A stretch of DNA of 64,000 bases, from the NCBI GenBank assembly GCA_016841965.1, contig JAEANN010000054.1, forward strand, positions 124,001 through 188,000. The letters run 5' to 3'. The translations under genes and the position numbers were made by a program. The stretch comes from Candidatus Roseilinea mizusawaensis. GTDB lineage: Bacteria > Chloroflexota > Anaerolineae > J036 > Brachytrichaceae. The notes below the pieces were generated by a model, which was given only the letters and a program-made list of their open reading frames with translations, ran no database searches and had not been told where the DNA came from. Shown here piece by piece: positions 53,153 to 62,391 of the stretch (position 1 is the stretch's first letter; each line of letters starts with the position of its first letter).

Positions 53153-55816
53153 ATGCCCAAGCAGAAAAAAGCCAAACCCGCAGATCGCCCCATTGTTCAT
53201 CTCATCTGTCAGGCCCACATCGACCCGGTGTGGATGTGGAACTGGCAGGAGGGCGCGCGCGAAGGCATCTCTACCTTTCACACGGCCGCCAACCTGCTCG
53301 AAGAATTTCCCGGCTTCATCTTCAACCACAACGAGAGTCTGTTGTACGAGTGGATCGAAGAGAACGACCCGGCGCTGTTTGCGCGCATCCGCAAGCTGGT
53401 CAAACAGGGGCGTTGGAACATCGCGGGCGGCTGGTACGTACAGCCCGATTGCAACATGCCGGCCGGCGAAACGCTGGTGCGCCAGATCATGGAAGGCCGG
53501 CGCTATTTTTCGGAGAAGTTCGGCGCCCGGCCCACCGTGGCCTATAACTTCGACTCGTTCGGCCATCCGGCCAGCTTTCCGCAGGTGCTGCAACAGGCCG
53601 GCTATGGCCTGTACATCCACTGCCGGCCCGTACCGCATCAACTGGAACTGCCGGCGGCCCTGCGCTTGTGGCAAGGCCACGACGGCACGCAGATTCTGGC
53701 GCTGCGGCCCGACACCGGCTGGTACTGCACCGGCCCGGCCGGCGTGCCCGGCATCGCCTCAGCCCGCACGCAGGCCGAAAACGGCATCGCCCAGGCCCGC
53801 GAGACCGGGCGCGATGCACTGGTGCTGTGGGGATTGGGCGATCACGGCGGCGGCCCGACGCGCGCCGACCTGCTCGAACTGCAACAGTTAATCGACAACA
53901 CAAAGGACGTGGAGGTGCGCCACAGCACGCCCGAAGCGTACCTGGCGCGCATCACCAAGCAACTCGATCCAGAATCAATCCCCGTTCACGCCGATGAGTT
54001 ACAACGCACGTTAGCCGGCTGCTACACCTCTGTGTCCAAGATCAAGCGCGCCATGCGCCGGACAGAGTCTACGCTGGCCTCTGCCGAACGCTGGGCAGCC
54101 ATCGCCTGGTGGCGCGCCGGTCTGCCTTATCCCGACCGCAAGCTGCGTCGGGCCTGGAAAGCAGCTCTGTTCAACACCTTCCACGACACACTGTGCGGGT
54201 CGTTGGCCGAGCTGGCCGAGCAGGGCGTGATGGACTCTTTCGGTTACGCCAATCACATCGCCAGCAACATCATCTTCAAGTCGCAGAACGCGCTGACGCC
54301 GTCCACACCCCCAGAGCCGGGCAGCGTGCCGTTGTTCGTCTTCAACCCGCATCCCTATCGCATTCAGGCGCCGGTCGGGTTGCACTTTGTCATGGATTAC
54401 CGGCCGGCGCCCGGCCTGCATCCGTTCGACCTGTACGATGATACGGGCCAACTGGTGCCCAGCCAGACCGGCGGCGGCCAGTTCGAGCAATCCAGCGGCG
54501 GGTTCCAACCACACATCCAGTTCATTGCCGACGTGCCGCCGCTGACGGCCCGGCGTTACGAAGTGCGTCCGGCGGTCGATCCCCGGCGCGGGAGGGAGGC
54601 GCGCGCCAAATCGCTTCAAGTGACGCACACGGCCAAACGCATTGTGGTCGAAAACTGGTGGTGGCGCGCGACCTTCGATAAGGCCGACGCCGCGCTCGTC
54701 TCGCTGGTCGAGTTGGCAAGCGGGCGCGAGCTGCTGCGCGGGCCGGTGCGCCTGGTTGCCATGCGCGACACCGGCGACGCCTGGGGCGGCGAGAGCAACG
54801 CCGACTTCAACACGCCGGTAGGCGAATTCACCGCGCTGACGCCCGAACAGGTGGGCGCGCAGTGGGCCGGCGAAGATGGCGCAACCGGCAGTCCGCTGCG
54901 CGTGTTGCCGGCCAAAGAAGAATTGCTCATGGGCGGCGGCAGGCCGGTGTCGGTGACAGTCGAAGGATTAACCGGTTGGCGTCACTCACACGCTTCGATC
55001 CAAATCACGTTGTATGCCGACCTGCCATGGATCGATGTCAACACACGCCTGCACTTACAAGAGCGACGTAAAATGATCAAGCTGGTGTTGCCGTTCAAGC
55101 TGATCAGCCCCCACGTCACCTGCGAAGTACCCTATGGCATCGCCACGCGCCTGGCCGATGGCAGCGAACACGCCCAAAACCGCTGGGTGCGGCTGGACGA
55201 AACGCCGGATGATGCCGCCGGCAAGGAGAAAAGCAGAAAGAAGACAACGCTGAAGGCAGGCCGGCCACGCTCCGTCGTGGTGGCCAATAATGGCATCTAC
55301 GGCTTCGCCGCGACGGCAGATGGCACGCTTGGCCTGAGCATCGCTCGCAGCCCCGTGCACACGCGCTGGGGCGACCAACCCATCGAGCCAGATGAGCACC
55401 ACACCTTCATCGACCAGGGGCAGGTGGACACGCGCTTCCGCATCCTGATCGGCGAGCCGGATGCGGTAACGCAGGGTCTGTGGCCGGCGGCGCTGGAGTT
55501 GAACCAGCCGCTCGAAGCCTTCGCTGTGTTCTATCCGCCCACGCCGCAGGTGGATCCAGAGCAGGCCGCGCAGCCGTTCCTACGTGTCGAGCCGGCGACA
55601 GTGCAGCTCGGCGCGTTGAAGAAAGCAGAGAACGAGGATGCGCTGATCATCCGGCTGGTCGAGTCGGCCGGCAAAGCCACAACCGCCACGCTAACGCTGG
55701 AGGGCATAGACGCCCCGCACTCGGTGACGCTGGCGCCTTTTGAGATCGTCACACTCAAAGCCACGCGCAAGCGCCGGGGAGTGGCCATTCAATCCTGCGG
55801 GTTGCTGGAAGAGTGA
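53153..55816 (+). CDS. GH38-family alpha-mannosidase
   Basis: This 887-residue retaining alpha-mannosidase has no signal peptide. Zinc and catalytic residues are visible: AHIDPVW (H22, D24), NFDSFGH with nucleophile D134, a GLGDHGGGPT stretch (about 252-261), and HDTLCGS of the middle domain (about 344-350). The large C-terminal beta-domains follow, giving normal family length. ATG 53153 is chosen because GGAGGAATTAC precedes it; the frame is open for 96 bases upstream without one. It is divergently transcribed from the isomerase-like gene with a 260-base spacer, so both may share control. It likely trims alpha-mannosides inside the cell. Confidence 0.92.
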   Translation: MPKQKKAKPADRPIVHLICQAHIDPVWMWNWQEGAREGISTFHTAANLLEEFPGFIFNHNESLLYEWIEENDPALFARIRKLVKQGRWNIAGGWYVQPDCNMPAGETLVRQIMEGRRYFSEKFGARPTVAYNFDSFGHPASFPQVLQQAGYGLYIHCRPVPHQLELPAALRLWQGHDGTQILALRPDTGWYCTGPAGVPGIASARTQAENGIAQARETGRDALVLWGLGDHGGGPTRADLLELQQLIDNTKDVEVRHSTPEAYLARITKQLDPESIPVHADELQRTLAGCYTSVSKIKRAMRRTESTLASAERWAAIAWWRAGLPYPDRKLRRAWKAALFNTFHDTLCGSLAELAEQGVMDSFGYANHIASNIIFKSQNALTPSTPPEPGSVPLFVFNPHPYRIQAPVGLHFVMDYRPAPGLHPFDLYDDTGQLVPSQTGGGQFEQSSGGFQPHIQFIADVPPLTARRYEVRPAVDPRRGREARAKSLQVTHTAKRIVVENWWWRATFDKADAALVSLVELASGRELLRGPVRLVAMRDTGDAWGGESNADFNTPVGEFTALTPEQVGAQWAGEDGATGSPLRVLPAKEELLMGGGRPVSVTVEGLTGWRHSHASIQITLYADLPWIDVNTRLHLQERRKMIKLVLPFKLISPHVTCEVPYGIATRLADGSEHAQNRWVRLDETPDDAAGKEKSRKKTTLKAGRPRSVVVANNGIYGFAATADGTLGLSIARSPVHTRWGDQPIEPDEHHTFIDQGQVDTRFRILIGEPDAVTQGLWPAALELNQPLEAFAVFYPPTPQVDPEQAAQPFLRVEPATVQLGALKKAENEDALIIRLVESAGKATTATLTLEGIDAPHSVTLAPFEIVTLKATRKRRGVAIQSCGLLEE

Positions 55817-55881
55817 CAAGCGAGAGACTCACTCTCTGGCAGGTTTAGAATCCGCAGGAGGGGCATCGACACTACGGGCTA

Positions 55882-55905
55882 CGGGCGGGCCGATGCGCCC
55901 GCCCG
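55882..55905. terminator. GC-rich hairpin after the mannosidase gene
   Basis: A perfect 9-bp stem (CGGGCGGGC with GCCCGCCCG) has a 6-base loop and lacks a T-run. Its centre GATGCGCCCG is shared with the hairpin at 60772-60790, so it may belong to a dispersed palindromic family. Confidence 0.5.
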
Positions 55906-55939
55906 CTATAACTGGCCAGCGGCAACGCTTATCCCGGCG

Positions 55940-55968
55940 CTTAACGCCTTTTTAACCATCGCTTAAAC
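55940..55968 (+). promoter_or_regulatory. PhoP-box-like direct repeats
   Basis: Three 7-base units, CTTAACG, TTTAACC and CTTAAAC, start exactly 11 bases apart (55940, 55951, 55962); a weaker CTTATCC lies 12 bases further upstream. Direct repeats of about 11-bp period are how PhoB/PhoP-type regulators bind. The site stands about 115 bases before the preferred pstB start and upstream of the regulator's own gene. Confidence 0.65.
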
Positions 55969-56082
55969 AAAAGACAAACATGTGTTGATACTCTGCCCCC
56001 GATAAGCCTTAGGACACATGAGCAATCAATCATAGCCACGCAGATCCGTTTGCACGAGCTGCCACATCATGCCGAGGGATCA

Positions 56083-56937
56083 ATGACAGACACCAACACC
56101 CTGGTTTCTATAGCCGCCAAACAAACAGGCAGTGACCATAAACAATCTGCCGGCCCCAACACCCTGACGGCCAAGATGCGGGTGGACAATCTGTCTGTGT
56201 TCTACGGCAGTTTCCGCGCGGTTGCAGATGTCACCTTACCCATCTATGACCGGCGCATCACAGCCATCATCGGCCCCTCTGGCTGTGGCAAAAGCACGCT
56301 GTTGCGCTCGCTGAATCGCATGAATGAGCTGGTGCCATCCGCGCGCGTCGAGGGACACATCGCGCTCGATGGCGACGACATCTATGCCTCCACCGTCGAT
56401 CCGGTGCTGGTGCGCCGGCGGGTAGGCATGGTCTTCCAAAAACCCAACCCTTTCCCCAAGAGCATTCACGAAAACATCGCCTACGGGATCAGGCTCTACA
56501 ACCCGCGCATGCCACGCTCTGAGCTGGACGACCGGGTAGTGCACAGTCTGAAGCGCGCTGCGCTTTGGGACGAAGTGAAGGACAAACTGAAGCAGTCTGC
56601 CTATGCGCTATCTGGCGGCCAACAGCAACGCTTGTGCATCGCGCGCACCATCGCCGTCGAGCCTGAGGTGGTGCTGATGGACGAGCCTTGCTCGGCCCTC
56701 GACCCGCTCGCTACGCTGAAGATCGAAGAGTTGATGCAGGAGCTTAAGCAAGACTACACCATCGTCATCGTCACACACAACATGCAGCAGGCAGCGCGCG
56801 TGAGCGACCATACCGCCATGATGATGATGCGGCCCGACCGCGCCGGCGAAATGATCGAATTCGACGACACCCAGGTCATCTTCACCAAACCCAAGGACAA
56901 GCGCACCGAAGACTATGTGAGCGGACGGTTCGGCTAG
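56083..56937 (+). CDS. pstB: Phosphate ABC transporter ATPase PstB (copy 1)
   Basis: This ATPase of the high-affinity phosphate importer has 284 residues from ATG 56083, preceded by GAGGGATCA. Walker A is GPSGCGKST (64-72), the signature is [15 protein letters not shown], Walker B is [13 protein letters not shown], and the C-terminus [19 protein letters not shown] is the PstB-specific ending. It lies alone with phoU and a response regulator, without pstSCA. A second pstB is in a pst operon at 62.9-63.8 kb. The two proteins are close but not identical. It is likely induced by phosphate limitation through the upstream repeats. Confidence 0.94.
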   Translation: MTDTNTLVSIAAKQTGSDHKQSAGPNTLTAKMRVDNLSVFYGSFRAVADVTLPIYDRRITAIIGPSGCGKSTLLRSLNRMNELVPSARVEGHIALDGDDIYASTVDPVLVRRRVGMVFQKPNPFPKSIHENIAYGIRLYNPRMPRSELDDRVVHSLKRAALWDEVKDKLKQSAYALSGGQQQRLCIARTIAVEPEVVLMDEPCSALDPLATLKIEELMQELKQDYTIVIVTHNMQQAARVSDHTAMMMMRPDRAGEMIEFDDTQVIFTKPKDKRTEDYVSGRFG

Positions 56938-56977
56938 ACACTTTCCAGACCACGGTTCACAAAGGCAGCATAGACAA

Positions 56978-57661
56978 ATGGCAAGCTCTTTCACTCGCAG
57001 CGCGCTCGACCACGAGTTGCAGTCCATTCGCGATGACGTGTTGCGGCTGGGCAGCCTGGTCGAGGAGCAGACCGAACGCGCCGTGCGCGCGCTCAAGGAT
57101 CGCGACATCGATCTGGCCCGGCAGGTGGTGGCTGTCGACGAGCGCGTCAATCAGTTGCGCTACAAGATCGAAGAGCAGTGCTTAACCACCATCGCGCGCC
57201 AGCAGCCGGCCGCCGCCGACCTCAGGCTTATCGTCGCCTCGATGCACATGGCCGTCGAGATGGAGCGCATGGCCGATCACGCCGCCGGCATTGGCAGCGT
57301 CGTGATCCGCATGGGCCACGAGCCTCTGCTCAAGCCGCTGATCGACATCCCGCGTATGCAGGTGACCTGCTGCGAGATGCTGCATCAAGCCATGGAAGCG
57401 TACATCACAGGCGATGTGGCGTTGGCCCGCGCTGTGGTCAAACGGGATGAAGAAGTCGATCAGCTTTACAACCAGGTGCTGCGCGAGCTGATCACTTACA
57501 TGATCGGCGATCCCCGAACGACCCCCCGCGCGACCTATCTACTATGGGTAGCGCACAATCTGGAGCGCACGGCCGATCGGGTCACCAATCTGTGCGAGCG
57601 CATTCAATTCGCCGTCACCGGCGAACTGGGCGACCTGGCGCCCGAAGAGGACGAAAACTGA
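56978..57661 (+). CDS. phoU: Phosphate signalling protein PhoU
   Basis: This 227-residue helical protein has two PhoU three-helix repeats, each with the metal-binding type motif: AVEMERMADHAAGIG (about 91-105) and AHNLERTADRVTNLCERI (about 191-208). It links Pst transport status to the two-component system and prevents unwarranted Pho activation. It begins 40 bases after pstB and is followed by the response regulator, an arrangement typical of a Pho control operon. No histidine kinase follows in the window. Confidence 0.95.
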   Translation: MASSFTRSALDHELQSIRDDVLRLGSLVEEQTERAVRALKDRDIDLARQVVAVDERVNQLRYKIEEQCLTTIARQQPAAADLRLIVASMHMAVEMERMADHAAGIGSVVIRMGHEPLLKPLIDIPRMQVTCCEMLHQAMEAYITGDVALARAVVKRDEEVDQLYNQVLRELITYMIGDPRTTPRATYLLWVAHNLERTADRVTNLCERIQFAVTGELGDLAPEEDEN

Positions 57662-57703
57662 AGGTGTCGCCCGGCTCATGGCAGTTGACCTGACTCCCGA
57701 CCT

Positions 57704-58372
57704 ATGCCTAAGGTTCTTGTAGTCGAAGATGAGTTGACGTTGCTGGAGCTGCTCTCGCAGCATCTGCGCGCGGAGGGCTACACCGTCCTGGCCTCTGCGA
57801 ACGGCGAAGAGGCGCTGGAACTGGCCCGCTCACAGGCGCCGGATGTGTGCGTGCTCGATGTCATGCTGCCCGGCCTGGACGGGCTTTCGTTGTGCCGCAT
57901 CATCCGCAAGGAATCTGAGGTGCCCATCATCCTGCTCACGGCCCGTGGCGCGGAAATCGACCGCGTAATCGGCCTGGAGAGCGGCGCGGATGACTACGTG
58001 GTCAAGCCGTTCAGCCTGCCTGAATTGATGGCCCGCGTGCGGGCTGCGCTGCGCCGGGCGCCGAATCGCCCCAGCGCCACCCTGGTGGCCGGCAATTTGT
58101 CGCTCGATCTTGTGTCGCGCCGGGTCTTTGTGGATGGCCGCGAGGTCAAACTGAGCCACAAGGAATTCGAATTACTGGCGACCCTCATGCGGAACAAAGG
58201 CGCCGTGCTGTCGCGTGAATTTCTCATCACCCAGGTGTGGGGGTATGACTTCGAAGGCGACACGCGCACGGTCGATGTGCATGTGCGCTGGCTGCGCGAG
58301 AAGATCGAGAAGGACCCCTCGAATCCTACGCATTTGCAGACGGTGCGGGGCGTGGGCTATCGCATCGATTGA
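57704..58372 (+). CDS. OmpR/PhoB-family response regulator
   Basis: This 222-residue regulator has a receiver domain with phospho-acceptor D52 (CVLDVMLPG), an acidic pair E8-D9 and the conserved lysine in VKPFSLPE (about 102). A C-terminal winged helix follows with LSHKEFELLATLMRNKGAVLSRE and DTRTVDVHVRWLREKIE. Its position after phoU makes a PhoP/PhoB role in phosphate control very likely. It may bind the 11-bp repeats upstream of pstB. The partner kinase must be encoded elsewhere. No strong ribosome-binding site was found before ATG 57704. Confidence 0.92.
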   Translation: MPKVLVVEDELTLLELLSQHLRAEGYTVLASANGEEALELARSQAPDVCVLDVMLPGLDGLSLCRIIRKESEVPIILLTARGAEIDRVIGLESGADDYVVKPFSLPELMARVRAALRRAPNRPSATLVAGNLSLDLVSRRVFVDGREVKLSHKEFELLATLMRNKGAVLSREFLITQVWGYDFEGDTRTVDVHVRWLREKIEKDPSNPTHLQTVRGVGYRID

Positions 58373-58408
58373 TCGGGCCGGCCATTTGCGGCATACAATC
58401 GTCGGCGA

Positions 58409-59188
58409 ATGGATATTGCCGCAAACGGCGCCGCAAACGGCGCCGCAAACGGCGCTGCCGTCGTCATACTGGCCGGCCTGATTTTTTGCGCCGCGCTGTT
58501 GTACTCCTCTGTCGGGCAGGCCGGCGCCTCTGGCTATCTTGGGGTAATGGCGCTGTTCGGCCTGGCGCCCGACGTAATGCGCCCGGCCGCGCTGGCGCTG
58601 AACATCGTGGTCTCAACCATCGCGACTGTCAAATTCTCGCGCGCCGGCCACTTCTCCTGGAAGCTTCTGTGGCCGTTTGCTGTGACTTCGATCCCGTTTG
58701 CGTTTGTCGGCGGCCGGCTGATTCTGCCCAGCCTGATCTATCGTGTCATTGTGGGTGGGTTGCTCTTGTATGCGGCCTGGCGGTTATACCGCGCCACCAC
58801 ACAGCCGGATCCGGCAGTGGCGGATCGGCCCGTAGCGATGCCGGCGGCATTGCTGGCCGGTCTTGTCATCGGGCTGCTGGCCGGATTGACCGGCACGGGG
58901 GGTGGGCTTTTGTTGGGGCCGTTGCTGATCTTTGCGCGGTGGGCCGGGCCGCGTCAGGCTGCCGGCGTCACCAGTGTGTTCATCCTGCTCAACTCGACGG
59001 CAGGGTTGTTGGGCAATGCCGGCAACTTCGGCGGGGTGCCCTCTGCCATCCTGCTATGGGCGCCGGCTGCCGCAGTCGGTGGATGGATCGGCGCAGAGTA
59101 CGGCAGCCGACGACTGGCCGGGGCGACCCTGCGTCGCATCCTCGCCGTTGTGCTGGTTCTGGCTGCGATCAAGATGATCTGGGAATAG
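58409..59188 (+). CDS. TSUP-family (TauE/SafE) membrane permease
   Basis: This 259-residue membrane protein has about eight helices. The two family repeats are visible: SSVGQAGASGYLGVMALFGL near the start and GLLAGLTGTGGGLLLGPLLIF in the second half. TSUP proteins move sulfite, sulfonates or other organosulfur or organic anions. The N-terminus MDIAANGAANGAANGAA is encoded by a perfect 12-bp triplicate. It starts 36 bases after the response regulator, so it may be co-transcribed with the Pho genes. No substrate can be read. Confidence 0.85.
   Translation: MDIAANGAANGAANGAAVVILAGLIFCAALLYSSVGQAGASGYLGVMALFGLAPDVMRPAALALNIVVSTIATVKFSRAGHFSWKLLWPFAVTSIPFAFVGGRLILPSLIYRVIVGGLLLYAAWRLYRATTQPDPAVADRPVAMPAALLAGLVIGLLAGLTGTGGGLLLGPLLIFARWAGPRQAAGVTSVFILLNSTAGLLGNAGNFGGVPSAILLWAPAAAVGGWIGAEYGSRRLAGATLRRILAVVLVLAAIKMIWE
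58418..58453 (+). repeat. Three perfect tandem copies of a 12-bp unit
   Basis: GCCGCAAACGGC is repeated three times without interruption at the 5' end of the TSUP gene, encoding NGAA repeats. The unit is itself nearly palindromic. Copy-number change would keep the reading frame. Confidence 0.9.
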
Positions 59189-59221
59189 CCCACTCCCCTA
59201 CCTGGGGGCGCTTGCCTAGGC

Positions 59222-60373
59222 TTACTTTCCTGTGCCCGATGGCGGCGGGCAGGCCTCGGCAGCCGCGCTGACCATGCCGGCCGGCGCCGGCTGCAACTCA
59301 TGGGCAAACAAGCGCCGTTGGAAGAACAGCGCCACGTTCACCAGTCCGATCATCACCGGCACCTCGATCAGCGGACCGATCACCGCTGCAAACGCTTCGC
59401 CAGAGCGGATGCCAAACACCGCCACCGCCACCGCGATCGCCAGCTCAAAGTTGTTGCTGGCAGCCGTGAACGACATCGTGGTGGTCTTCGTGTAGTCGGC
59501 CCCCAGGTTTTTGCCCATCCAGAAGCTGACCAGAAACATCAGCACAAAGTACAGCGCCAGGGGGATGGCGATGCGCACCACATCCAGCGGAATTTGCACG
59601 ATCAGGTTGCCCTTCAGGCTGAACATCACCACAATGGTGAACAGCAGCGCAATCAGGGTGATGGGACTGACGCGCGGCACGAACTGAGTCTGATACCACT
59701 GGTGGCCTTTGGCGCGGATGAGCATGAAGCGACTGGCAAAGCCGGCAATCATCGGGATGCCCAGATAGATGAACACACTTTCGGCGATCTGGCCGATGCC
59801 GATCTGCACCACTTCGCCATGCATGCCGAACAGAGGCGGCAGAATGGTGATGAAGAACCAGGCATACACGCTGTAGAACAACACCTGAAAGATACTGTTA
59901 AAGGCCACCAGGCCGGCTGCGTACTCGGTGTCGCCTTTGGCCAGCTCGTTCCACACGATGACCATGGCAATGCAACGCGCCAGACCGATCATGATGAGGC
60001 CGACCATGTAATCTGGCCTGTCGCGCAGGAACACAATCGCCAGGACAAACATCAGCGCCGGTCCCACCAGCCAGTTCTGGATGAGTGAGATGGCCAACAC
60101 CTTGCGATTACGAAAGACTTCGCCCAGCTCCTCATACTTCACTTTGGCGAAGGGGGGATACATCATCAGGATCAGGCCGATGGCGATGGGAATGTTCGTT
60201 GTGCCAACCTGGAACTGATTGATGAAGTGCTCGACTTCAGGCAGCAGCGCACCCAGCCCAACGCCGATTGCCATGGCCAGAAAAATCCACAGGGTCAGAA
60301 AGCGATCCAGCGTGGAGAGTCGGCGCGACGCCGCCGGCGCCACATTCGAAGCGGGGGAGGATGTTTGACTCAT
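59222..60373 (-). CDS. acr3: Arsenite efflux transporter, ACR3 family
   Basis: This 383-residue membrane protein of the bile/arsenite/riboflavin transporter superfamily has ten apparent helices. The key cysteine lies in [19 protein letters not shown] (about 130-148), and the later [25 protein letters not shown] segment is characteristic of ACR3. It expels arsenite, probably driven by the proton gradient. It is the last gene of the minus-strand arsenic module and follows the small redox gene after 111 bases. No ArsC-type reductase or ArsA is in the window. Confidence 0.95.
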   Translation of the reverse strand: MSQTSSPASNVAPAASRRLSTLDRFLTLWIFLAMAIGVGLGALLPEVEHFINQFQVGTTNIPIAIGLILMMYPPFAKVKYEELGEVFRNRKVLAISLIQNWLVGPALMFVLAIVFLRDRPDYMVGLIMIGLARCIAMVIVWNELAKGDTEYAAGLVAFNSIFQVLFYSVYAWFFITILPPLFGMHGEVVQIGIGQIAESVFIYLGIPMIAGFASRFMLIRAKGHQWYQTQFVPRVSPITLIALLFTIVVMFSLKGNLIVQIPLDVVRIAIPLALYFVLMFLVSFWMGKNLGADYTKTTTMSFTAASNNFELAIAVAVAVFGIRSGEAFAAVIGPLIEVPVMIGLVNVALFFQRRLFAHELQPAPAGMVSAAAEACPPPSGTGK

Positions 60374-60484
60374 ACGTTCTGCTCTTTGACCGTTTGACTG
60401 GGGTTCAGTGGCAGCCGCAACTGGCCTCGCTGTTGCCAGCGCGCATACCGCCTGCCAGATGCCCGATAGTCATATAGTCATATC

Positions 60485-60727
60485 TCAGTTCGTGGCCTCC
60501 TTCAGCCAGATCACAATCTCTTCTTTGCGCGGCAGCCGTCCCGATGTCTTGAGCTGCTCGTTGATGACCAGCGCCGGCGTGCTGAGAATGGGATAGGCCA
60601 TGATAGCGTTCATGTCGGTCACGTGCGTCACATTGGCCTGCACGCCCAACTCATGGACGGCTTCGCGGGCCAGCTCTTCCAGCTTCTTGCACTTGGCGCA
60701 GCCGGAACCCAGAATTTTGATCTCCAT
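60485..60727 (-). CDS. Small thioredoxin-fold redox protein (redox-active disulfide protein 2 type)
   Basis: This 80-residue protein carries a CxxC active site at GSGCAKCKKLEELA (C11, C14) and a cis-proline in STPALVINEQ, the usual form of small thioredoxin-like proteins found beside DUF318-type permeases in arsenic clusters. The start ATG 60727 is fixed by AGGAGCACC 7 bases upstream; the longer frame to 61003 overlaps the permease and is not credible. It may reduce a metalloid or a thiol of the adjacent transporter. It lies between the permease and acr3. Confidence 0.88.
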   Translation of the reverse strand: MEIKILGSGCAKCKKLEELAREAVHELGVQANVTHVTDMNAIMAYPILSTPALVINEQLKTSGRLPRKEEIVIWLKEATN

Positions 60728-60771
60728 CGTAGGTGCTCCTTTTTGATCTTTTTGATAAGGGGTTACATGCG

Positions 60772-60790
60772 GTCGGGCGATGCGCCCGAC
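60772..60790. repeat. Short palindrome GTCGGGCG-ATG-CGCCCGAC
   Basis: A perfect 8-bp stem with a 3-base loop lies in the spacer between the permease stop and the small redox gene. It shares GATGCGCCCG with the hairpin at 55882-55905. Confidence 0.65.
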
Positions 60791-60810
60791 ACGTATATCG
60801 CAAGAATGAG

Positions 60811-62283
60811 TCAGGAAATTTGCGGGCGCGCCATATCCAGACGCGCGTCGCGCCGGCTGAGCAGATACAACATCCCACCCAGCAAGGCTACGAAGCCGGC
60901 CAGGTAGCCCAACAACACCAGTGGACTGGCCCCATCGACCCACGCGCCATAGGTCAGGCCAGATACCGTGCTGAACACGGCTACCAGGCCGGCATACGTC
61001 CATGCCTTACGCCGGGTGATGATGACCGAGATCATCAAGATGCTTTGCAGGCTCAGTTCAGGATCGGCCATCAGATAGGCGATCAGTGGGCCGGGATGCA
61101 TGCCCAACGACAGGAACATTTTGGCGATCGGCACTTCCACCAGGGTGGGAAAGTACATGAACACGCCGAAGATCACACCGGCCAGGTTGCCAAACAACGT
61201 GTTGCTGCCGGCGATCGCTTCGATCCACTCTGGCTGGATGATCTGGCGGATGACGCCGACCACGAACACCCCCACGATGAGCAACGGGAAGATCTGCCGA
61301 ACGAAGCGCCATGTCTCCCACAGCCATTGCTGGATTTCGTAGTCCTCAAAATAGCGCCGCCCGATATACCAGATGGCCGCCAGCATGAGTAACACCCCGA
61401 AGAACTTGCCGGTCAGGTCGATCTGCGCGCCATCCGCAGTCGGTTGCACGCCAACGGCTGCCACGCCGAGCGTCAGGGCGATCAGGCCCAGCGAGATCCA
61501 CGTCCAGCGGTTGTACCCTTCATCCACTTTGCCCAGGCCGCGCCAGGCAGTCAGGGCGATCAGCACCAGCAGGCCAATCAAGATCAGGCCCTGCACGGTG
61601 ACGCCTTCTTCGCCTTTGGCGGGATCAAAGGGAATCAGGGTGAACAAGGTCTGTTGAAGCGCCTGCAGGCCGGGGATTGGCAGCGTGAACGAGGCGTAGG
61701 TGTTGAGCAGCACGGGCACTTTGAGCGTGCCGAAGATCAACAGCGCGACCATGATCAGCAGAAAAACCACCGTCATCCGTTTGAGGCCGCCGTGCCCGAC
61801 AAACGCGGCGTCGCTTGCTTCGGCGTGGGCCTGATCGTCGCGCCGGAAGATGAGCGCCATGATCAGGCCGATGCTGATGCCGAAAGTAAGCGACAAGATG
61901 ATGCGCGCGACGGCGAACTCTGGCCCCAACGCCACGCCGGTGTAAGCCAGCGCGAGAATGTTGCCGGCCGGGGCAAAGAACAGGAATGTGATCGCCGGCC
62001 CCAGACCGGCGCCCTTCTTATGAATGCCGGCGAACAGGGGCACGATGGTGCAAGAACACACCGCCAGCACGCTGCCGGCCAGCGCAGCGGCGGGATACGC
62101 AATCAACTTGGGCGCTTTGCGCCCCAGGAAGCGCGTGACAGATTCTTTGGGCACCAGCGTGGACAAGCCGCCGGCGATGAAGAAGGCCGGCAACAAGCAC
62201 AACAAGACGTGCGCGGCCAGATAGGCGGCCAGATTACCCAGCCCACCCTGCAAGAAGCGGATCAGATAAATGCCGATATCCAT
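60811..62283 (-). CDS. DUF318/ArsP-type permease
   Basis: This 490-residue membrane protein of the permease family includes ArsP, which exports organic arsenicals. The first half has AGSVLAVCSCTIVPLFAGIHKKGAGLGPAITFLFFAPAGNI, with the C-x-C pair and the family GxGxGPA region; the second half repeats the fold (LVEVPIAKMFLSLGMHPGPLIAYLMADPELS). ATG 62283 is preferred because GGGAG precedes it; ATG 62307 is possible. It is about 150 residues longer than compact ArsP proteins because of a central membrane segment set (about 160-330). It follows arsR and precedes the CxxC protein. It probably expels a metalloid or organic arsenical. Confidence 0.85.
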   Translation of the reverse strand: MDIGIYLIRFLQGGLGNLAAYLAAHVLLCLLPAFFIAGGLSTLVPKESVTRFLGRKAPKLIAYPAAALAGSVLAVCSCTIVPLFAGIHKKGAGLGPAITFLFFAPAGNILALAYTGVALGPEFAVARIILSLTFGISIGLIMALIFRRDDQAHAEASDAAFVGHGGLKRMTVVFLLIMVALLIFGTLKVPVLLNTYASFTLPIPGLQALQQTLFTLIPFDPAKGEEGVTVQGLILIGLLVLIALTAWRGLGKVDEGYNRWTWISLGLIALTLGVAAVGVQPTADGAQIDLTGKFFGVLLMLAAIWYIGRRYFEDYEIQQWLWETWRFVRQIFPLLIVGVFVVGVIRQIIQPEWIEAIAGSNTLFGNLAGVIFGVFMYFPTLVEVPIAKMFLSLGMHPGPLIAYLMADPELSLQSILMISVIITRRKAWTYAGLVAVFSTVSGLTYGAWVDGASPLVLLGYLAGFVALLGGMLYLLSRRDARLDMARPQIS

Positions 62284-62391
62284 AAACTGCTCCCTTGCCG
62301 CAGGCACTATGTCCTCTCGGCGGTATGTACATTCGCAGAACCGAATATGATCTGCCCGCAGATCAACGTCCCTTCCGGTTGAGTTGAAAGA

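Noticed and set aside
60728-61003. N-terminal extension of the small CxxC protein
   Set aside because: The longer frame overlaps the permease gene and encodes Arg/Trp-rich noise, whereas AGGAGCACC directly precedes ATG 60727.
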